From: Duganella flavida
GTDB taxonomy: Bacteria > Pseudomonadota > Gammaproteobacteria > Burkholderiales > Burkholderiaceae_D
Length of the DNA stretch: 64,000 nt
Assembly: GCF_009857445.1 (NCBI RefSeq)
Contig: NZ_WWCN01000003.1
Location: forward strand, 1 to 64,000
Direction: 5' to 3'
Shown piece after piece: positions 58,704 through 64,000 of the stretch. A program made the translations under genes and the position numbers. Numbering within the stretch: the stretch's first letter is position 1; each line of letters opens with the position of its first letter. The notes under the pieces are model-generated. The model was not told the DNA's origin. It saw only the letters and a program-made list of their open reading frames with translations, and ran no database searches.

Positions 58704-58777
58704 TCGATGGCGTGGTGGTCAGCGCCGCCAGCGCGACCAAATACTTGAGCTGGTCGTGCGCGGCGTGATGTAGGAGC

Positions 58778-59467
58778 TTACTTTTGACGACGGCGACGCG
58801 CCAGCAGGCCCAGTATGCCCAAGCCGCTGAGCAGCATGGCGTAGCTATCGGCCTCAGGTACCGCCGTGACCAGGGTCAGCGAGGTCAGGGCGCCGTTCGC
58901 GCCCATCATGTTGCGGTTGCCCTTGTTGGTGTACAGGTAGTAGAACGTCGACTGGCTGAAAGCGCTGGCGTCGATGGTGCCTGGAATGCTGTCATTGGCC
59001 AGTGCGTTGCCGGTCTGGTCGAAGAAATCCAGCACCATCATTTGCGATGCCGCTGCATTTTCTTGCACGTTGCCGATGGCCAGGCTGTCGCCGCCGCCCA
59101 AGATGGCGGCGTTGTTTGACACCTGCACCAGCGTGCTGTCGGAAGTGGTTGAGGCCAGTGCCAGGTTGTGGCCTGCCAGATTGGCCACTACCGAATTGCC
59201 CGCGCCGCTAGCGGAGTAGACCGGACCGGCGCCGAAGTTGCCGATCAGGCCAGTCACGGTGTCATAGCTGAAGTGGCCGTACACAAAGTCGCCAACCGAG
59301 ACGGTATTGCCTGACATGCTGCTGGAGCCGACCAAGCCGCCCGTACCGGTCGATGGCGAGAATTCAACCATTTCCTGGATGTTGGCGGTGAAGTCATATT
59401 CATAAACTGTCGCATGCGCAGACGCACACAACGCAGCACTTGCAAGAAATATCCCGATTGTTTTCAT
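58778..59467 (-). CDS. PEP-CTERM sorting domain protein
   Basis: A signal peptide (MKTIGIFLASAALCASAHAT) starts the 229-residue protein. The middle is Gly/Ser/Asn-rich with strands (YEYDFTANIQEMVEFSPSTG; FVYGHFSYDTVTGLIGNFG; FYYLYTNKGNRNMMGANGAL). The end carries VPEADSYAMLLSGLGILGLL followed by ARRRRQK, the exosortase-sorting signal, here in the VPEA variant. It is exported and probably attached or processed with exopolysaccharide. It is convergent with the c-di-GMP gene, which may regulate such polysaccharide, though that link is speculative. Confidence 0.85.
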   Translation of the reverse strand: MKTIGIFLASAALCASAHATVYEYDFTANIQEMVEFSPSTGTGGLVGSSSMSGNTVSVGDFVYGHFSYDTVTGLIGNFGAGPVYSASGAGNSVVANLAGHNLALASTTSDSTLVQVSNNAAILGGGDSLAIGNVQENAAASQMMVLDFFDQTGNALANDSIPGTIDASAFSQSTFYYLYTNKGNRNMMGANGALTSLTLVTAVPEADSYAMLLSGLGILGLLARRRRQK

Positions 59468-59647
59468 GTTGCCACCTTTATTGATTATTTGCAGGTTACA
59501 ACATTTGAAACTAACTTGTCAACATGTAATCGCTGAATTGCAACGCTTGTTGCCATGGGTTAATGGCCACCAGCCCTTGATGTTTATCAAAGGCTAAGGC
59601 GGCCAAGAACTGCTGGAAAGGAAGATTTAATGCAGGAAAGAGGTGAG

Positions 59648-61288
59648 TCAGGCGCGGCGAGCCTGTGGCGCCGGCGCGTACGCCGGTTCCACGCTGCGTG
59701 ACTTTTTCAGCACCAGCTGCGCGCCGGATTTACCTTTGGCGCCGCCCTGTGGCGGCAGCTTGAAGACTTCCAGCGCCTTGGCCACGGCCCGGGTTTGCAT
59801 GTCCAGCACGGCGGTGGCGGCCGAGGCTTCTTCCACCATCTGCGCATTCTGGCGCGTCACTTCGTCCAGCTGCATGATGGCATCCTGCACCTGGTGCACG
59901 CCGCTGTTTTGCTCGCGCGTCGAGCCGCTGATGTCGCCCATGATGGAAGCGACCCGGCCGATGGCCGCAATCACCGCCTGCATATCTTCACCGGCGGCGC
60001 TGGCCATGCCGGCGCCGACTTCAATCTTGCCGGTCGAAGTGTCAATCAGGGCCTTGATTTCCTTGGCCGCCGCCGCGCTGCGCTGCGCCAGGCTGCGCAC
60101 TTCGTTGGCGACCACCGCGAAACCGCGGCCGCTCTCGCCGGCGCGTGCCGCTTCCACCGCCGCGTTCAGCGACAGGATGTTGGTCTGGAACGCGATGCCG
60201 TCGATCAGGCTGATGATGTCGACGATCTTGCGCGAGGACTGGCTGATGTCATTCATCGCCGCCACCACTTGCGTCACTGCCACGCCGGTGCGTTCGGCCA
60301 GGGCCGTCGCTTCGCTGGCCACGCCGCTGGCGGTGTTGACGTTGTCGGCGGTCTGGCCAACCATGCCGGTGATCTGGCCCATGTGGGCCGAGGTCTGTTC
60401 CAGGTTGGCCGCTTGCGCTTCGGTGCGTGCCGACAGGTCGCTATTGGCCGCGCGCACCTGGGTGGTGGTGCTGCGGGTCAGGCTGAAATTGCTGCGAATG
60501 TCGACCAGAATCGACGCCAGGTTCAGGTTCAGCTGGCGCACAAAGGCTTGCAGCTGACCCAGTTCATCATGACGGTCGACTGCCATGCGGGTGGTCAGGT
60601 CGCCGCCCGCCAAAATACGGGTGGCCTTGATGCTGGCTTGGATCGGTGCCACGATAGCCACGTGCAGGTTGCGCCAGCTATACAAGGACAGCGTTGCGGT
60701 CAGCAGCGCCATTGCGATGAGTGTGTTGTCGGAGAAATCGAACAGTGCATGACTGGCCATCAGCAATGCCAGCAGCGCCATGCTGCCAAAGCTCAGCGCC
60801 AGGCGCTGCGCCAGCGTGACGTCGCGCAGGGCGTTGGTGATTTTTTTCCAGCCGCGTGCCGCTTCCGCGCCGCGCACGATGCGCACACCGTCTGGATTGC
60901 CGCCCTTGAGGGTGCGGTACAGTTGTTCGGCCTGCTGGATTTGTTCGCGTTTCGGCTTGGTGCACACCGACATGAAGCCGGTGGTCTTGCCGCCCTCAAT
61001 CACCGGCGTAACGTTGGCGATGCACCAGAAATAACCGCCATGCTTGCCGCTGTACTTGACCAGTCCGCGCCACGGTTCGCCGGACAGCACAGTGCGCCAC
61101 ATGTCGGCATCGACGTCGGACGGCATGTCCGGGTGGTAGAGCGCATTTTGTTCGCGTCCGTGGAGTTCCTCGTCGGTGTAAGCGCTGGCGTCAGTGAAGG
61201 TGGAGTTGACGTAGGTGAGGCGGCCCTTGAGGTCAGTGGTGGTGACGATAGGCTTGCCGTCTTCAAGAACGGTTTCGTGGCCGTGCAT
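59648..61288 (-). CDS. PAS-containing methyl-accepting chemotaxis protein (Aer-like)
   Basis: The 546-residue protein has an N-terminal PAS domain ([45 protein letters not shown]), the layout of the aerotaxis receptor Aer. Two adjacent hydrophobic segments ([36 protein letters not shown]) form a hairpin anchor, then a HAMP domain ([20 protein letters not shown]) and the signalling domain with the conserved tip [40 protein letters not shown]. It ends with a Lys/Pro/Ala-rich tail. It should report oxygen or redox state to CheA. No chemotaxis operon is nearby. Confidence 0.9.
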   Translation of the reverse strand: MHGHETVLEDGKPIVTTTDLKGRLTYVNSTFTDASAYTDEELHGREQNALYHPDMPSDVDADMWRTVLSGEPWRGLVKYSGKHGGYFWCIANVTPVIEGGKTTGFMSVCTKPKREQIQQAEQLYRTLKGGNPDGVRIVRGAEAARGWKKITNALRDVTLAQRLALSFGSMALLALLMASHALFDFSDNTLIAMALLTATLSLYSWRNLHVAIVAPIQASIKATRILAGGDLTTRMAVDRHDELGQLQAFVRQLNLNLASILVDIRSNFSLTRSTTTQVRAANSDLSARTEAQAANLEQTSAHMGQITGMVGQTADNVNTASGVASEATALAERTGVAVTQVVAAMNDISQSSRKIVDIISLIDGIAFQTNILSLNAAVEAARAGESGRGFAVVANEVRSLAQRSAAAAKEIKALIDTSTGKIEVGAGMASAAGEDMQAVIAAIGRVASIMGDISGSTREQNSGVHQVQDAIMQLDEVTRQNAQMVEEASAATAVLDMQTRAVAKALEVFKLPPQGGAKGKSGAQLVLKKSRSVEPAYAPAPQARRA

Positions 61289-61386
61289 GTACAGTCCTGT
61301 GCGAGAGTGTGAAAAGTGGACTGCATACTAACAGATTTAGGTCTAAACTAATTCCTGAAAGTATCATTTTTGCACAGGAACAACAC

Positions 61387-63372
61387 TCACCAGTCGGTGC
61401 GCAGGCGCAGCATGGCGTAAGGCTGGGTACGGGTGATGTTGTGTTCGGTGAAATCGACGCTGGCCAGGCGGTCGTTGCCGGCGTAATGGGTACGGTCGTA
61501 GCTGATGGTGCGGCTGGCCAGATTGTTCAGTTCCAGCGTCAGCATCATATTGGAGGCCGGGCGGAAGTTGACGAAGGCGCGCGCCCAGTTGCTGCCGCTG
61601 CTGGTGTCGCGCTCGGCCACTTGCCAGTTATCGTTGCTCCAGCCGTTGTCGACCGAGAAGCCCCAGTTGGCGCGCTGCGCCGGCAAGTCTTGCGAAAACT
61701 CCACCCGCCAGGCCAGCGGCTGCTCGCCGGACAGGCGGCGCGTGGCCTGCGTGGCCGGATCGGTCACCGACGACGAGCGCCAGGTGGTCGACAGCTTGAG
61801 CAAGCCTTGCGGCACGGCCCAGCTGTCGGTTGGCAGGTTCAGCATGCCGGTGACGCTGTCGGTATTGGCATCGCCGATATTGCCGGCCGTGTCGACGATG
61901 GCCGAGGCAGTGCGGATCGGCATGCGGTCGATGACGTCGCTGATGTGCGCTTGTGTGTAGCTCAGCATGGCCGCGCCGCGTTCCCAGAAGCGGTATTCCA
62001 GCGCGCCTTCGCACAACCATGTCTTTGCTGGCACCAGGTCGGGCGTGTCGGCGCGCAGCGTTTTGTCGGCCATGCCGAAATAGCCAGCGTTGTCGTAGAA
62101 ATTGAACTGGCTGACTTCGCGTTCCAGTCGCAGGCGCAGTTGCAGCGCTTGGGAAGGCGACAGCGACAAGCGCAGTCTCGGCTTCGGATAGACGTAAGCC
62201 TTGCCGTCCTGCTGATTGGCGCTGGTGCTCATACTGGAGTGCTCGATGCGCACGCCTGCCTCGGCGTTGAGCGAGCTGTCCACTTGCCACGCCGAGGACA
62301 ATTGGCCCTCGATGCGCGATTCCTGTATCCGCGCGCCGACGCCTGGCGTGACGACGGACTGCGCGTTAGCCTGATAGGTGTTGCTGGTGTCGTTAGCGTT
62401 GACCGAGTGTTCGATGCCGCCGCGTATCACCACGCCATCGTGCGCTTGCCAGATCAGCTGGCCAGCCACGACTTGTTCGCTGGCGGTGTTGGTGGTGAGC
62501 GAGTGTGCGGTGCCGCCGCCGGTGGCATAGCCCCAGTCGTTGCCGTTTTCGGAGGCGCGGTGCAGTAGCTTGAGGTCCATGCTGGCGCCGCGGGCAAGGT
62601 CGCGCGTGTAGGCCAGGCCCTGTTCCACCGTGCGGCCGCCGTTGTCGTTGATGTTCAGTGCAGGGGCTGCACCATCAAAGTGAATCTGTGACTGGTAGGA
62701 CCACGGATTGACTGCGCCGCTCAAGGTCAGTTGGCCATCCAGCACGTCCTGCCCATAGTTCAGCTTGACCGACTTGTTTTCCGAGATGCCCGCACCGTTG
62801 ATAGCCACTTCGGCAGTCGGCGTAACGTCGGCGTACTGCGTGGTACGCGAGCCGTGTCCCTGGCCGGTATCCGGCGAGCGGCGCCAGCCCACCGTGACAT
62901 TGATATTCTTGTCGCCGCGTTTCAGGCTGTAGTTGCCGTCCAGCGTAGGCTGCAGGCTACCGTCCGGCATCACAAAACTGGACACCGTGGTGGACGCGGC
63001 CACCAGGTCCATCGGCTTGAGCAGCACATTGGCGACTGTCGGGTAGCCTTGCATGTCGATACCGCTGCTGCCGCCATTGATCACATCGATGCGCTCGACC
63101 GCCGCAACCGGGATGCGGCCCAGCACATCGCTGAGCGGTTCGGTTTTGGAAGTAGGGCGCTTGCCGTTGATCAGCACATTGCCGGCCGTGCCGCGCCCCG
63201 GATTGCCGCCTTCAAACACAAAGCCCGGCAAGCGCGACACCATATCCATCGCGCTATTCGACTGAAACTGGTTGAAGTATGCCGGCGCGAACGACTGCGC
63301 GCCAACCTGCCCGGCGGCGGCAAGCGCGCAGGCAAGAAGGATGGCTTGGCGGAGGGAGATCGTTCGGCTCAT
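61387..63372 (-). CDS. TonB-dependent receptor-family protein
   Basis: The start is ATG 63372 (MSRTISLRQAILLACALAAA, signal peptide to VGAQ); a TTG at 63387 is less likely. The 661-residue protein has a shortened plug (SAMDMVSRLPGFVFEGGNPG, RGTAGNVLINGKRPTSKTEP; VERIDVINGGSSGIDMQGYP) and a barrel whose last residues are PYAMLRLRTDW. The Trp end replaces the usual Phe. The ligand is unknown. An AraC-type regulator gene lies 42 bases upstream on the same strand and may control it. Confidence 0.85.
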   Translation of the reverse strand: MSRTISLRQAILLACALAAAGQVGAQSFAPAYFNQFQSNSAMDMVSRLPGFVFEGGNPGRGTAGNVLINGKRPTSKTEPLSDVLGRIPVAAVERIDVINGGSSGIDMQGYPTVANVLLKPMDLVAASTTVSSFVMPDGSLQPTLDGNYSLKRGDKNINVTVGWRRSPDTGQGHGSRTTQYADVTPTAEVAINGAGISENKSVKLNYGQDVLDGQLTLSGAVNPWSYQSQIHFDGAAPALNINDNGGRTVEQGLAYTRDLARGASMDLKLLHRASENGNDWGYATGGGTAHSLTTNTASEQVVAGQLIWQAHDGVVIRGGIEHSVNANDTSNTYQANAQSVVTPGVGARIQESRIEGQLSSAWQVDSSLNAEAGVRIEHSSMSTSANQQDGKAYVYPKPRLRLSLSPSQALQLRLRLEREVSQFNFYDNAGYFGMADKTLRADTPDLVPAKTWLCEGALEYRFWERGAAMLSYTQAHISDVIDRMPIRTASAIVDTAGNIGDANTDSVTGMLNLPTDSWAVPQGLLKLSTTWRSSSVTDPATQATRRLSGEQPLAWRVEFSQDLPAQRANWGFSVDNGWSNDNWQVAERDTSSGSNWARAFVNFRPASNMMLTLELNNLASRTISYDRTHYAGNDRLASVDFTEHNITRTQPYAMLRLRTDW

Positions 63373-63414
63373 CCCGACATTGTGCAATGAACACCTTCGG
63401 ACCGCAACAAGAAC

Positions 63415-64000
63415 CTAGCTGCGCCGGAAATCCTTGGGTGTTCTGCCCATGCGTTTCTTGAACAAACGGCTGAAGTAGGCCGGGTCCTGGAAACCTAGTT
63501 CATAAGCGATGCTGGCGATGCTGGCGGGGAGATAGGTCAGCTTGCGGCAGGCTTCCAGCATTAGCCGGTCCTGCGTCAAATCGAAAGCTGATTGACCGGA
63601 CAGTTTGAGGCACAAGCGGTTCAGCCGCGTCGGCGTGACGCGCAGCGTCTCGGCGTATTGGCCTACCTGCCACTGTTCCTTGTAGTGCTGCTCGACCTCC
63701 GCGCGGAAGCGGCTGAATAGTTCGAAGTCGCTGCGGCCCGACTGGTCGGCCAGCGTGTGTTCGGCCTGCGCGCGCACCAGCAGCAGCAAGGCGCTGCGCG
63801 CTAGCCACTCCAGCATCAGCGTGTGGCCGTATTCCGGCCATGCCGCTTCCAGCCGAAGGTTTTCCAGCAAAGCCACCAGCCGTTGCTGGATCGCGCCAAG
63901 ATCGATTGCCAGCGGCTGCACGAACAGCGGTGAGTACAAATCACCTTGCCCATGCGCGGCCGAGAAAATTACGTTTTGGTCCACCGTCAGTACGTAGCCG
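63415..64000 (-). CDS. AraC-family regulator (PobR-like), 5' end outside the window
   Basis: The frame is open to the right edge (GYVLTVDQNVIFSAAHGQGD...), so the N-terminal cupin part is cut off. The visible ~195 residues include the linker helices (AIQQRLVALLENLRLEAAWP) and the C-terminal double helix-turn-helix: GQYAETLRVTPTRLNRLCLK and ASIAYELGFQDPAYFSRLFK, then KRMGRTPKDFR. This is typical of the PobR-like AraC group. It probably governs the TonB receptor gene immediately downstream. The coordinate 64000 is the window edge, not the start codon. Confidence 0.85.
   Translation of the reverse strand, partial: GYVLTVDQNVIFSAAHGQGDLYSPLFVQPLAIDLGAIQQRLVALLENLRLEAAWPEYGHTLMLEWLARSALLLLVRAQAEHTLADQSGRSDFELFSRFRAEVEQHYKEQWQVGQYAETLRVTPTRLNRLCLKLSGQSAFDLTQDRLMLEACRKLTYLPASIASIAYELGFQDPAYFSRLFKKRMGRTPKDFRRS

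Noticed and set aside
61309..62568. 419-codon plus-strand frame
   Set aside because: It overlaps the well-supported TonB-family gene on the other strand, and its Gly/Arg/His/Gln-rich composition is typical of an antisense shadow in GC-rich DNA.

Overview
The window looks like a chromosome segment of a high-GC betaproteobacterium of the Oxalobacteraceae (Massilia/Duganella/Janthinobacterium type). The basis is the GC-rich codon use, three PEP-CTERM exosortase-substrate proteins (VPEP motif, membrane helix, RRR tail), many TonB-dependent receptors, and accessory families often met in this group (MXKDX repeat protein, FlxA-like protein). Genus is inference.

Positions 1-22,000 are an accessory region. 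It opens with IS110 and IS3 scraps that truncate a PIN-like nuclease gene, then a secreted two-CBM glycosidase-like protein, and a decayed IS3 element (3155-4458). From about 4460 to 15240 lies a decayed lambdoid-type prophage: PAPS-reductase-like and replication genes, small structural genes, an Rz/Rz1 spanin pair and an SOS-associated peptidase gene. At least five of these genes are broken by in-frame stops, frameshifts or a lost start codon. Intact cargo sits among them: a lipoprotein, an outer-membrane protein, a SIR2-like candidate defence gene, a PEP-CTERM protein and an unknown gene behind a LexA box. From 15.8 to 20.9 kb there are three direct copies of a tRNA-Cys(3' part)/tRNA-Gly/terminator block, of which only the last tRNA-Gly looks functional. 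A zeta-toxin cassette lies between the first two copies; a PEP-CTERM gene, a ClbS/DfsB remnant, a FlxA-like gene and an MXKDX gene lie between the last two. IS30 and IS66 remnants close the island.

Positions 22,000-36,200 form an intact fructan/sucrose utilisation locus: lacI - ABC binding protein - two permeases - cytosolic beta-propeller glycosidase - LamG/GH32 - ABC ATPase - fructokinase - TonB receptor - GH32 levanase/inulinase type. Genes overlap or nearly touch. Three near-identical 17-bp sites (before lacI, before the LamG-GH32 gene, before the TonB receptor) look like operators of the LacI regulator. The model is outer-membrane uptake of fructo-oligosaccharides, periplasmic trimming, ABC import and phosphorylation of fructose.

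Positions 36,200-48,960 hold an AraC regulator with a hydrolase and a deleted aldo/keto reductase, several alpha/beta hydrolases (one frameshifted before its catalytic His), a periplasmic adaptor/outer-membrane-channel pair without an inner-membrane pump, three periplasmic solute-binding-like proteins and an acid phosphatase.

Positions 48,960-56,200 centre on a two-component system flanked by a divergent TonB receptor-phosphatase operon and a downstream TonB receptor-membrane protein operon. CTTAAT-N5-(T/G)TTAAT boxes before both suggest one regulon. The rest carries a GGDEF/EAL protein, a PEP-CTERM protein, a PAS chemoreceptor, and another TonB receptor with an AraC regulator that runs off the end.
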